Below are positions 42,508 through 50,063 of a stretch of 64,000 nucleotides of DNA, in pieces. How positions within the stretch are numbered: the stretch's first letter is position 1; each line of letters begins with the position of its first letter. Under the pieces are notes generated by a model, which was given only the letters and a program-made list of their open reading frames with translations, was not told the DNA's origin and ran no database searches. Both the position numbers and the translations under genes were made by a program. Location of the stretch: NCBI RefSeq assembly GCF_013408335.1, contig NZ_JACBZR010000001.1, positions 5,977,501 through 6,041,500 of the forward strand, in the 5' to 3' direction. The DNA is from Nocardioides panzhihuensis. GTDB taxonomy: Bacteria; Actinomycetota; Actinomycetes; Propionibacteriales; Nocardioidaceae.

Positions 42508-43445
42508 CCGCCACCGTTGACACGCCGATCACCAGAGCGACCACCCGGACGAAGCCGGCGACGGCGCCCGCGGGGCGCAACCGCGAGCAGCTGGTGAGCT
42601 GGGCGTTCCTGGCGCCGTTCCTGATCGCGTTCGTCCTCTTCCTGGTGTGGCCGCTCGCGCACGGCCTCTACCTCAGCTTCACGAACCAGTCGCTCACGGG
42701 CGCAGGGGGCTCGTGGGTCGGGTTCGACAACTACCGCGAGGCGCTCACCGACTCGACGATGTGGCGGGCGCTGGGTACGACCGTGCTGTTCACCGTCGTC
42801 TCGACCATCCCGCTGGTGCTCATCGCGCTGGTGATGGCGCTCCTCGTCCATCGGGGCCTGCCGGGGCAGTGGCTGTGGCGGCTGGCGTTCTTCATGCCGT
42901 TCCTGCTCGCCTCCACGGTGATCTCGCAGATCTGGGTGTGGATCTTCAACCCCGACATCGGCGCGGCCAACGCGGTGCTCGGCAAGATCGGCATCGGGCC
43001 GATCGCGTGGCTCCAGGACCCGGACGTGAACCTCTACGCGATCGTCATCGCCACCGTGTGGTGGACGGTCGGGTTCAACTTCCTGCTCTACCTGGCCGCG
43101 CTGCAGAACATCCCCGACCAGCACTACGAGGCCGCCGCGCTCGACGGCGCTGGACCGTGGCGTCAGCTCTGGTCGATCACGCTGCCTCAGCTCGTGCCGG
43201 CGACAGTGCTCATCGTGATGCTGCAGATCCTGGCGTCGCTGAAGCTGTTCGACCAGGCGTACCAGATGCTCATCGGTCTCTCGACGGACACGACCCGGCC
43301 GATCGTGCAGTACATCTTCGAGTCCGGCTTCGTCGGGTACCGGTTCGGCTACTCGGCGGCCATCTCGTACGTCTTCTTCGCACTGATCATCATCGTCGGC
43401 GTCTTCCAGATGACCGCCATGAACCGTAGAAGGAGCCTGTCATGA
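42504..43445 (+). CDS. ABC sugar permease, MalF type
   Basis: A 313-residue inner-membrane permease with six hydrophobic segments after a 30-residue hydrophilic head. The EAA loop that contacts the ATPase is EAAALDGAGPWRQLWSITLP. It pairs with the following MalG-type permease. Its start and stop overlap its neighbours by 4 nt (ATGA), showing tight coupling. Confidence 0.93.
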   Translation: MTATVDTPITRATTRTKPATAPAGRNREQLVSWAFLAPFLIAFVLFLVWPLAHGLYLSFTNQSLTGAGGSWVGFDNYREALTDSTMWRALGTTVLFTVVSTIPLVLIALVMALLVHRGLPGQWLWRLAFFMPFLLASTVISQIWVWIFNPDIGAANAVLGKIGIGPIAWLQDPDVNLYAIVIATVWWTVGFNFLLYLAALQNIPDQHYEAAALDGAGPWRQLWSITLPQLVPATVLIVMLQILASLKLFDQAYQMLIGLSTDTTRPIVQYIFESGFVGYRFGYSAAISYVFFALIIIVGVFQMTAMNRRRSLS

Positions 43446-44281
43446 GACCGGGCGAGAAGCGCTTCGGGATCGGACGCGTCGTCGCGTTCGCGGTCCTCGC
43501 ACTGATGGCGATCGGCTGGTTGATGCCGTTCCTGTGGGCGATCGCCACCGCGTTCAAGACCGAGGCCGACGCGGCCTCCGACAGGACCTGGATCGGCAGC
43601 GAAGGACCGACAACTGACGCGTTCGGCGCCATGCTGTCGAACGGCAACGTCTGGATCTGGGCGTTCAACAGCCTGTGGACCTCGTTGGTGATCACCCTGC
43701 TGACCGTGGCGATCTCGGCATTGGCCGCGTACGCCTTCTCGCGGATGCGCTTCACCGGCCGGCGCTGGCTGTTCGCCGTCATCGTGGCCGCGATCATCAT
43801 CCCGCCGCAGGTCCTGATCATCCCGTTGTTCTACGAGATGCTCGCCTTCAACATGGTCGACACCCCGTGGGGGCTGATGCTTCCCCAGATCGTCGCGCCG
43901 GCGATGGTGTTCATCCTCAAGCAGTTCTTCGACGGCGTGCCGCTCGAGCTCGAGGACGCCGCCCGCGTCGACGGCGCCGGCCGGCTGCGAGTGTTCTGGT
44001 CGATCGTGCTGCCGCTCTCGCGCCCGGTCATGGCGGCGGTCGCGATCTTCGTGTTCATCGGCGCCTGGAACAACTTCCTGTGGCCGTTCCTCGTCATCAA
44101 CGACACCAACCTGATGACCCTGCCGACCGGGCTGCAGACCGTCATCGACGCCCACGGGATCCAGTACGCCCAGACGATGGCCCAGGCGGTGCTCGCCGCG
44201 ACACCGCTGATCGTCGTCTTCCTCTTCTTCCAGCGCCAGATCGTCAAGGGCATCGCCACCACCGGCTTTGGTGGCCGGTAG
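43442..44281 (+). CDS. ABC sugar permease, MalG type
   Basis: A 279-residue permease with six membrane segments; the EAA loop is LELEDAARVDGAGRLRVFWS. It is the second half of the transport channel. No ATP-binding protein gene follows, so the importer presumably borrows a general ATPase such as MsiK encoded elsewhere, as is usual in actinobacteria. Confidence 0.93.
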   Translation: MRPGEKRFGIGRVVAFAVLALMAIGWLMPFLWAIATAFKTEADAASDRTWIGSEGPTTDAFGAMLSNGNVWIWAFNSLWTSLVITLLTVAISALAAYAFSRMRFTGRRWLFAVIVAAIIIPPQVLIIPLFYEMLAFNMVDTPWGLMLPQIVAPAMVFILKQFFDGVPLELEDAARVDGAGRLRVFWSIVLPLSRPVMAAVAIFVFIGAWNNFLWPFLVINDTNLMTLPTGLQTVIDAHGIQYAQTMAQAVLAATPLIVVFLFFQRQIVKGIATTGFGGR

Positions 44282-44309
44282 CCGCACGAGTCACACAACA
44301 AGGAGCTCC

Positions 44310-45845
44310 ATGACCCGCGCACGTATCACCATCGACCGCGACTTCACCATCGCCGACGTCCCCCGACGACTCTTCGGGTCGTTCGTCGAGCACATGGGCA
44401 GATGCGTCTACACCGGCATCTACGAACCTGGCCACCCGATGGCCGACGAGCGAGGCTACCGGCGCGATGTGCTCGAGCTCGTCCGAGAGATGGGCCCGAC
44501 GGTCGTCCGCTACCCCGGCGGCAACTTCGTCTCCGGCTATCGCTGGGAGGACGGCATCGGCCCGGTGGGGGACCGGCCCCGCCGCATCGACGGCGCCTGG
44601 CACACGATCGAGACCAACGCGTTCGGGCTCCACGAGTTCATGGGCTGGGCCCGTGAGGCCGACGTCGAGGTGATGGAGGCGATCAACCTCGGTACGCGGG
44701 GGGTCGAGGAGGCGCGGGCGCTGGTCGAGTACGCGAACCACCCCGGCGGGACGTACTGGTCGGATCTTCGACGGAAGAACGGAGCCGAGGACCCCTTCGA
44801 CATCAAGCTGTGGTGCTTGGGCAACGAGCTCGACGGGCCCTGGCAGATCGGCCACAAGACGGCCCACGAGTACGGCCGGCTCGCCCAGGAGACGGCCAAG
44901 GCGATGAAGCTCGTCGACGACTCGATCGAGCTGGTCGCGGTGGGCTCCTCGAACCGCTACATGGAGACCTTCGGGTCCTGGGAGCACACCGTCCTGACCC
45001 ACACGTACGACGAGATCGACTACATCTCGATGCACGAGTACTACCAGGAGCGCTCCGAGGACGCCGCCTCGTTCCTCGCCGAGGCCGTCGGGATGGACGC
45101 GTTCATCGACGGTGTCGTGGCGACGATCGACGCGGTGAAGGCCGCCGGCAAGCACACCAAGCAGGTCGACATCTCCTTCGACGAGTGGAACGTCTGGTAC
45201 GCCGAGGGCCTCGACTCCGAGGACCAGATGCACCATGTGAAGAAGGAGTGGCGCGAGCACCCGCGGCTGATCGAGGACGAGTACTCGGTCACCGACGCCG
45301 TCGTCGTCGGCTCGCTGCTCAACAGCCTGCTGCGCCACGGCGACCGCGTCCGGATCGCGAACCAGGCGCAGCTGGTCAACGTGATCGCGCCGATCCGCTC
45401 GGAGGAGCGCGGACCCGCCTGGCGGCAGACCATCTTCTGGCCGTTCGCCCGGATGGCTTCGTTGGCTCGCGGACAGATCCTCCGGCTGGCCGTCTCGGCC
45501 GACCAGATCGCCACCGAGAAGTTCGGCGACGTCGACGTGATCGACGCTGCCGCGACCTGGTCGGAGGCGGACGGCCGGGTGGCGCTCTTCGTCGCCAACC
45601 GGGGTCTCGACGAGGCTTCCGAGGTGACCGTCGACCTGCGCGGTCTCGGGGTGACAGCCGTGCGGAGCGCCGAGGTGCTCACCATCCCTGAGGGCGGCGA
45701 CCGGCACACGTCCAACGTCGAGTCGGCCCCCGAGCGGGTCGGGCTGGTGCCCCTGAACGGCGTTGGTGTCCAGGAGGACACCGTACGGCTGACCCTGCCG
45801 CCGCTGTCCTGGGCTGTGGTGGAGCTCGAGGTTGCTGGGGCGTGA
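44310..45845 (+). CDS. GH51 alpha-L-arabinofuranosidase
   Basis: A 511-residue glycoside hydrolase that releases L-arabinose from arabino-oligosaccharides, acting in the cytoplasm (there is no signal peptide) on sugars brought in by the preceding ABC importer. The acid/base is E173 in CLGNELDGPW and the nucleophile E292 in ISFDEWNVWY. RYPGGNFVSGYRWEDGIGP is the conserved N-terminal barrel motif. The C-terminal 120 residues form the family's beta-sandwich. The ATG at 44310 has AGGAG 4 nt upstream. It is the last gene of the operon. Confidence 0.95.
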   Translation: MTRARITIDRDFTIADVPRRLFGSFVEHMGRCVYTGIYEPGHPMADERGYRRDVLELVREMGPTVVRYPGGNFVSGYRWEDGIGPVGDRPRRIDGAWHTIETNAFGLHEFMGWAREADVEVMEAINLGTRGVEEARALVEYANHPGGTYWSDLRRKNGAEDPFDIKLWCLGNELDGPWQIGHKTAHEYGRLAQETAKAMKLVDDSIELVAVGSSNRYMETFGSWEHTVLTHTYDEIDYISMHEYYQERSEDAASFLAEAVGMDAFIDGVVATIDAVKAAGKHTKQVDISFDEWNVWYAEGLDSEDQMHHVKKEWREHPRLIEDEYSVTDAVVVGSLLNSLLRHGDRVRIANQAQLVNVIAPIRSEERGPAWRQTIFWPFARMASLARGQILRLAVSADQIATEKFGDVDVIDAAATWSEADGRVALFVANRGLDEASEVTVDLRGLGVTAVRSAEVLTIPEGGDRHTSNVESAPERVGLVPLNGVGVQEDTVRLTLPPLSWAVVELEVAGA

Positions 45846-45860
45846 CTTTGCGTCCGGGAG

Positions 45861-45975
45861 AAAGGTGGTCCACCTGCACAGTGAAGGCGGGTCGAAGCGT
45901 CCAGTAGGAAGCGGTCGAGATGTACAGTAGAAAGGAGTCTGTCTGTACAGTTGAGTGGAGGAGTCGTTGTGGCGT
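45861..45975 (+). repeat. 23-bp tandem repeats covering the promoter and start of the AAA ATPase gene
   Basis: CAGT occurs at 45879, 45902, 45925 and 45948, exactly 23 bp apart. Aligned in register, the units share a purine-rich first half (GAAGG-GG-like) and a TGTACAGT second half; units 3 and 4 both end TGTACAGT. A fifth, degenerate unit supplies the GGAGGAG ribosome binding site and the GTG start. The array fills the gap after the GH51 gene. Confidence 0.7.
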
Positions 45976-47240
45976 ACCGCCGGAGGGTGCTCGACGAACT
46001 GCTTGACGAGGTGTTTCCGCATCTTCCCGCAGTCGCCTTGGAGGGGGCCAAAGGGGTGGGGAAGACGGCGACAGCGACTCAGCGCGCCACCACGGTCATC
46101 TCCGTGGCGATACGCGGGCAACGAGAGCTGCTTGTCGCCGACATGGACAGAGTGTCGTCAGCTCCGCCGCCGGTGCTCATCGACGAGTGGCAGCTCGAGC
46201 CGGAGGTCTGGGACCGCGTCAAGATGGCGGTGGATGACGATCGGCAAGGTGGGCGCTTCATCCTCGCCGGTTCCGCCGGGGTGCCTGCGGATGCGCGAAT
46301 CCACTCGGGTGCCGGGCGGATCGTGAGCTTCCACATGCGGCCTTTGGCGTTGAGCGAGCGTGGCCTGGTCGAGCCGACGGTGTCGCTCGCCCGCGTCCTT
46401 CAAGGTAAAGCCGGCAAGATCTCGGGCTCCTCCCCGGTCACTCTGGCCGACTACGTCGACGAGATCCTTCGCTCCGGATTTCCGGGCCTACGGCAGACAC
46501 CGCAACGCGCGCTGAACCTGGAGCTGGACAGCTACCTCCAAAGGATTGTCGACCGTGAGTTGCCCGACAACGGCGTGACGATTCGACGGCCGAACACGAT
46601 GATGGCGTGGCTTCGGTCCTACGCGGCCGCTACGTCAACCGACGCGACCTATTCAGTGATCTTGGACGCCGCGACTGCAGGTGAGAGTGACAAGCCCTCC
46701 CGTGTGACCGTCGGTGCCTACCGCGACCATCTCCAGCGGATCTTCGTGCTCGACCCATTGCCTGCCTGGATACCCGCTTTCAACCCCATCAAGAAGCTCA
46801 CCAGCACACCAAAACATCATCTGGTCGATCCTGCGCTGTCCGCCCGTCTGGTGGGTGTCGGTCGGGAGGGACTTCTGGACGGCGAGGGCGACCGGGTCGC
46901 CCGACACACCGGGACGTGGCTGGGCGCGCTCTTCGAGTCCTTGGCCGCACAGAGCGTGCGTGTCTACGCGCAGGCTGCTGGCGCGACGGTCGGCCATCTG
47001 CGACTCAAGAACAACGAGCGAGAGATCGACCTGGTCGTCGAAGGTGAGGATCGGAGGGTGGTCGGGCTGGAGGTGAAGCTCGCGCCTACGGTCTCCGATC
47101 GAGACGTACGCCACCTGCTCTGGCTTCGGCAGAAGCTCGGCGAGCGAGTCGCCGACCTCGTCGTGCTGACCACCGGAGACGAGGCGTATCGGCGGCGCGA
47201 CGGTGTCGCCGTCGTTCCGCTGGCATTGCTAGGAGCCTGA
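45969..47240 (+). CDS. AAA_14/DUF4143 ATPase with PD-(D/E)XK-like C-terminus
   Basis: A 423-residue protein of the archaeal-type ATPase group. Walker A is GAKGVGKTAT at 26-35, Walker B PPVLIDEWQLEP. SGFPGLRQTP and VDRELPDNG belong to the middle lid. The C-terminal DUF4143 region ends in a nuclease-like core (EREIDLVVE, then VVGLEVKLAP). Such proteins are widespread and variable, often close to mobile or toxin-antitoxin loci; their function is not established. The GTG at 45969 is chosen for GGAGGAG 6 nt upstream. The promoter is a 23-bp tandem array. The next gene starts 33 nt downstream. Confidence 0.87.
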   Translation: MAYRRRVLDELLDEVFPHLPAVALEGAKGVGKTATATQRATTVISVAIRGQRELLVADMDRVSSAPPPVLIDEWQLEPEVWDRVKMAVDDDRQGGRFILAGSAGVPADARIHSGAGRIVSFHMRPLALSERGLVEPTVSLARVLQGKAGKISGSSPVTLADYVDEILRSGFPGLRQTPQRALNLELDSYLQRIVDRELPDNGVTIRRPNTMMAWLRSYAAATSTDATYSVILDAATAGESDKPSRVTVGAYRDHLQRIFVLDPLPAWIPAFNPIKKLTSTPKHHLVDPALSARLVGVGREGLLDGEGDRVARHTGTWLGALFESLAAQSVRVYAQAAGATVGHLRLKNNEREIDLVVEGEDRRVVGLEVKLAPTVSDRDVRHLLWLRQKLGERVADLVVLTTGDEAYRRRDGVAVVPLALLGA

Positions 47241-47272
47241 CCTCACGTGACGGCCAGAACCGGCGGAATGTC

Positions 47273-47884
47273 GTGAACCTGTCCGACGACGTCATCGCTG
47301 CCCTGGCTTTACGGACCCGGGAGAAGGCGGGCGCCAGGTTCGTACTTGGGATCGTCGGCCCTCCGGGGGCGGGGAAGTCGACGTTGGCGGAGCGGCTGCG
47401 GGACGTACTCAACGAGTCCGGGGACGTCGCGGTGGTGGCGCCGATGGACGGGTTTCATCGAAGCAACGCGGAGCTGGACGCAATGGGGGCGCGAGCGCGC
47501 AAAGGAGAGCCGGACACCTTCGACGCGGAGGCATACGTGGCCGCGCTGCGGCGGGTGCGTGTGGGGCGAGTCGAGTGGCCCACGTTCAGCCGGGTCACGG
47601 ACGAACCTGTGCCCGGTGGGGTCGTGATCGAGGACGAGCCGATCGTGATCACCGAGGGCAACTATCTGCTCTTGGAGGAAGGGCCGTGGAAGGACGTACG
47701 TGGTCTGCTGGACGAGGTGTGGTTCGTCGATGTCCCGGACGACGTCCTCGTGCCCAGGTTGCTCGAGCGGTTCCTCGCCGGCGGGAGGTCGCGCGAGGAG
47801 GCGGAGGCGAAGATCGCGAGCAGCGACCTTCGCAACGCCGCGCTGGTCCGGGCGACGCGGGACCGGGCGGATCTCGTGCTGTGA
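47273..47884 (+). CDS. P-loop nucleoside/sugar kinase (uridine-kinase-like)
   Basis: A 203-residue kinase. The P-loop GPPGAGKST is at 29-37, followed by APMDGFHRSNAEL, the substrate-binding region of the uridine kinase/pantothenate kinase fold, then ITEGNYLLLEEGPW and the lid RFLAGGRSREEAEAKI. The relatives are annotated as nucleoside/nucleotide kinase family or fructose kinase; the true substrate is open. The start is GTG. It probably shares a transcript with the ATPase gene. It is convergent with the Fic gene, 5 nt away. Confidence 0.85.
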   Translation: MNLSDDVIAALALRTREKAGARFVLGIVGPPGAGKSTLAERLRDVLNESGDVAVVAPMDGFHRSNAELDAMGARARKGEPDTFDAEAYVAALRRVRVGRVEWPTFSRVTDEPVPGGVVIEDEPIVITEGNYLLLEEGPWKDVRGLLDEVWFVDVPDDVLVPRLLERFLAGGRSREEAEAKIASSDLRNAALVRATRDRADLVL

Positions 47885-47888
47885 GCCG

Positions 47889-48674
47889 TCAGCCCTCGGA
47901 TATGGCGCAGTCGACGAGGAGGGCCATCAGCTCGGTGGCGTCGTCTGTGGTGAAGAGGGTGTCGAGGGCGTGGTCGAGCTCGAGGCGCCGGGCGTAGGGG
48001 ACGGTGACGGCGTCGAAGCCGTTCGAGATCAGGATGCCGTTCATCATCAGCAGGGCGGTGCGCTTGTTGCCGCCGGGGTAGAACCGGGTTCGGGCGGCGG
48101 AACAGACGTAGATCAGTGCCTGGAGCCACGGGTCGTCGATCTCGGCAAGGTGTTGCCGCAGCATCGCGTATCGGGCTCGGAGGAGCTCGCTGCCGTCACG
48201 GCGCAGAGTGCCCTCGCCGCGGAACCTTCCGGCGTCGGGCGTCTCGTGGCGGGCGACGAGGCGGTTGAGCCGGTCGGACGTCGATTTGTCGACTCCGAAG
48301 GTGCCGTAGCCGACCAGGTCGCGGAGCGCACCGTACGCCTCGCGGAGCGCCAGCACCTGCAGCTCCTCCGCGGTCCGGTGGCCACCGACGGAGACTCCGT
48401 CGAGGAGGGAGCGCACCTCAGGCAGGGTGAAGCTGTTGCCCTCGAGCTTCGCGGCGTTCCAGATCAGCTCGGGCAGGCTCGCACGGAACCGACGCCAGGC
48501 CTGGTCGGTGTCGCTCTGGCGGATCCGGGCGGTGTCGACCTCGGTCCACCAGATGCCGGTGTCACGCAGCTGGACCTCGCGGTCAGGGAGCTCCCGGTAG
48601 GTGTCGTTCGTGGCCGACTTACGGGCGGCGTACGTCTCGGGGTCCGGGGCCCAACGGGGCTGCTTCGTCACCAT
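47889..48674 (-). CDS. Fic-family protein with degenerate catalytic motif
   Basis: A 261-residue Fic protein. Fic enzymes transfer AMP or other groups to target proteins using the motif H-x-F-x-(D/E)-G-N-(G/K)-R. Here the motif reads RFYPGGNKRT (197-206): the histidine is arginine and the acidic residue glycine, while G-N-K-R is kept. The N-terminal NAAKLEGNSFT (73-83) resembles the inhibitory helix (S/T-x3-E-G/N), without its serine. So the AMP-transfer chemistry is doubtful, though the phosphate loop remains. Its ATG overlaps the stop of the upstream HTH gene by 7 nt, forming a regulator-Fic pair like a toxin-antitoxin unit. Confidence 0.82.
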   Translation of the reverse strand: MVTKQPRWAPDPETYAARKSATNDTYRELPDREVQLRDTGIWWTEVDTARIRQSDTDQAWRRFRASLPELIWNAAKLEGNSFTLPEVRSLLDGVSVGGHRTAEELQVLALREAYGALRDLVGYGTFGVDKSTSDRLNRLVARHETPDAGRFRGEGTLRRDGSELLRARYAMLRQHLAEIDDPWLQALIYVCSAARTRFYPGGNKRTALLMMNGILISNGFDAVTVPYARRLELDHALDTLFTTDDATELMALLVDCAISEG

Positions 48675-49417
48675 GTCCGGATCTCCTCGCGGGCGCGGTC
48701 CGCGGCGTCGCCGCCGACCGAGATGGCGTCGATGGCGATCTGGATCGGAGCTGCGTAGGTGACGCGGTCACGTTCGAACGCACCGAGGAACAGGTCGGGT
48801 TCGGCGGCGGCGATGACCACGGTGGTGCGGTGCGGTGCCGACGCCGGACGGAGGGATCCGCCGGAGAGAAGGGGACGGACCGCGCTCGGGTCTTCGCACC
48901 ACAAGACCGAGATCCGGGGGACGGCCTCGTCGAAGGAGGGGAGCTCCAAGCCGGCCGCACCGGAGAGCGCCCATCGCTGGCCGGAGGTGTCGGCGGCAGA
49001 GGCGAGCCGGCCGATGGTCGCCTCCCCGCTGAGTCGGACGGCACCCGGACGGTGGAGAACGCCGGAGGCACCCCCAGCCTCCTCGACGATCTGGACCGGA
49101 TCGCCGTCGGTCCAGCCGTCGAGGCGGTCTGCCCACAGGTCGATGTCGGCAGCCACCTCGGCGGGATAGTGCTCGTCGAGGATGGCTCGCGCCGCCGCTG
49201 CGGCTGCTGGTGCGGCCAGCGGCGCGGCGCTCATCGTCAGGTCGAGGCCCGCTGCGGCGGTGATGTTCTGGAGCGTCGCGACCGACGGACTGACCTGCCC
49301 GTTGAGGATCCGATGGACGGTGGACGCGGACACACCGGCGCGCGAAGCCACCTGGCGCGAGTTGAGCCCCGAGTGCTCGATGCACTCGGCGATCAGCCGA
49401 CCGATGTCCTGTTCCAT
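48668..49417 (-). CDS. HTH (XRE) protein with AbiEi-like C-terminal domain
   Basis: A 249-residue protein. Residues 1-60 are an XRE helix-turn-helix (NSRQVASRAGVSASTVHRIL and SPSVATLQNITAAAG). The rest, after an alanine-rich linker, ends RTTVVIAAAEPDLFLGAFER and YAAPIQIAIDAISVGGDAAD, which resembles the C-terminal fold of AbiEi-type antitoxins. It precedes and overlaps the Fic gene, and is thus likely its antitoxin or regulator. Its start codon lies within one copy of a CCTGTTCCATAT repeat, part of its probable operator, implying autoregulation. Confidence 0.8.
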   Translation of the reverse strand: MEQDIGRLIAECIEHSGLNSRQVASRAGVSASTVHRILNGQVSPSVATLQNITAAAGLDLTMSAAPLAAPAAAAAARAILDEHYPAEVAADIDLWADRLDGWTDGDPVQIVEEAGGASGVLHRPGAVRLSGEATIGRLASAADTSGQRWALSGAAGLELPSFDEAVPRISVLWCEDPSAVRPLLSGGSLRPASAPHRTTVVIAAAEPDLFLGAFERDRVTYAAPIQIAIDAISVGGDAADRAREEIRTW

Positions 49418-49458
49418 ATATGCAACCCTAGGACGACCTGTTCCATATTCGGAACAGG
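49408..49458. promoter_or_regulatory. Palindromic operator shared by the HTH-Fic pair and the TOPRIM gene
   Basis: CCTGTTCCATAT occurs at 49408-49419 and again at 49437-49448. The second is the left part of a palindrome whose right arm, GGAACAGG, ends at 49458 (8-bp arms, 6-bp centre). The copies are 29 bp apart. They lie between divergent genes, and the first spans the HTH start codon, so binding would shut off both directions. Confidence 0.68.
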
Positions 49459-49492
49459 CGCGGCGGCTTACCTTTCTTCTAGGGTGTGCGCC

Positions 49493-50062
49493 ATGAGTGA
49501 GCGCCAGCGAACGACAAGCGGCATGACGAGACCGATCACGCTGCTTGTCGAGGGAGACTCGGACAAGGCTCTGGTGGAGGCGCTGGCGCCGCGCTACGGG
49601 GTGTACCTGGAGGAGCTCGGGATCGAGCTCGTCTCGATGGGCGGCGCCGGGAACGCGGGGCGGTTCATCCGGGAGACCACGGCGGCCGGGCACCGGGTCG
49701 GCGGACTCTACGACGAGGCGGAGGAGCACTTCGTCACCAACGCCCTGGGACGGCAGATCGGGGAGGACCTCTCCGGGCAGGGCTTCTTCGCGTGCCGACG
49801 CGACCTCGAGGACGAGATGATCAGAGCGATCGGCGCGGCGCGGATCGTCGAGATCCTCGAGGCCAACGGCGAGGGCGGCAAGTTCCGTACGCTGCAGAAC
49901 CAGCCCGAGCACCGTGGCGAGGAGGTCGCCGACCAGCTGCACCGCTTCTTCGGCACCGCCTCGGGACGCAAGATCCGCTACGGGACGATCCTCGGCGAGG
50001 CCGTCGAGCTCGAGTCGATCCCGGACCCGCTGGTCGGCCTGCTGACCTGGTGCTGGGGCTGA
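49493..50062 (+). CDS. TOPRIM-domain protein (OLD-nuclease-like fragment)
   Basis: A 189-residue protein with a TOPRIM-like fold: E20 in TLLVEGDSDKALVEAL, a glycine turn SMGGAGNAGRF and D74-E75 in GLYDEAEE. The rest is helical. Such stand-alone TOPRIM proteins, annotated as TOPRIM nucleotidyl transferase/hydrolase, resemble the nuclease part of OLD proteins but lack the ATPase. It may be a metal-dependent nuclease; this is inferred. It is divergent from the HTH-Fic pair and shares its operator. It ends 2 nt before the convergent gene. Confidence 0.7.
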   Translation: MSERQRTTSGMTRPITLLVEGDSDKALVEALAPRYGVYLEELGIELVSMGGAGNAGRFIRETTAAGHRVGGLYDEAEEHFVTNALGRQIGEDLSGQGFFACRRDLEDEMIRAIGAARIVEILEANGEGGKFRTLQNQPEHRGEEVADQLHRFFGTASGRKIRYGTILGEAVELESIPDPLVGLLTWCWG

Positions 50063-50063
50063 G

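Noticed and set aside
45861..45975. CRISPR-like or iteron origin reading of the 23-bp repeats
   Set aside because: Units are contiguous without unique spacers, and no replication initiator gene is near; a control-region repeat is simpler.
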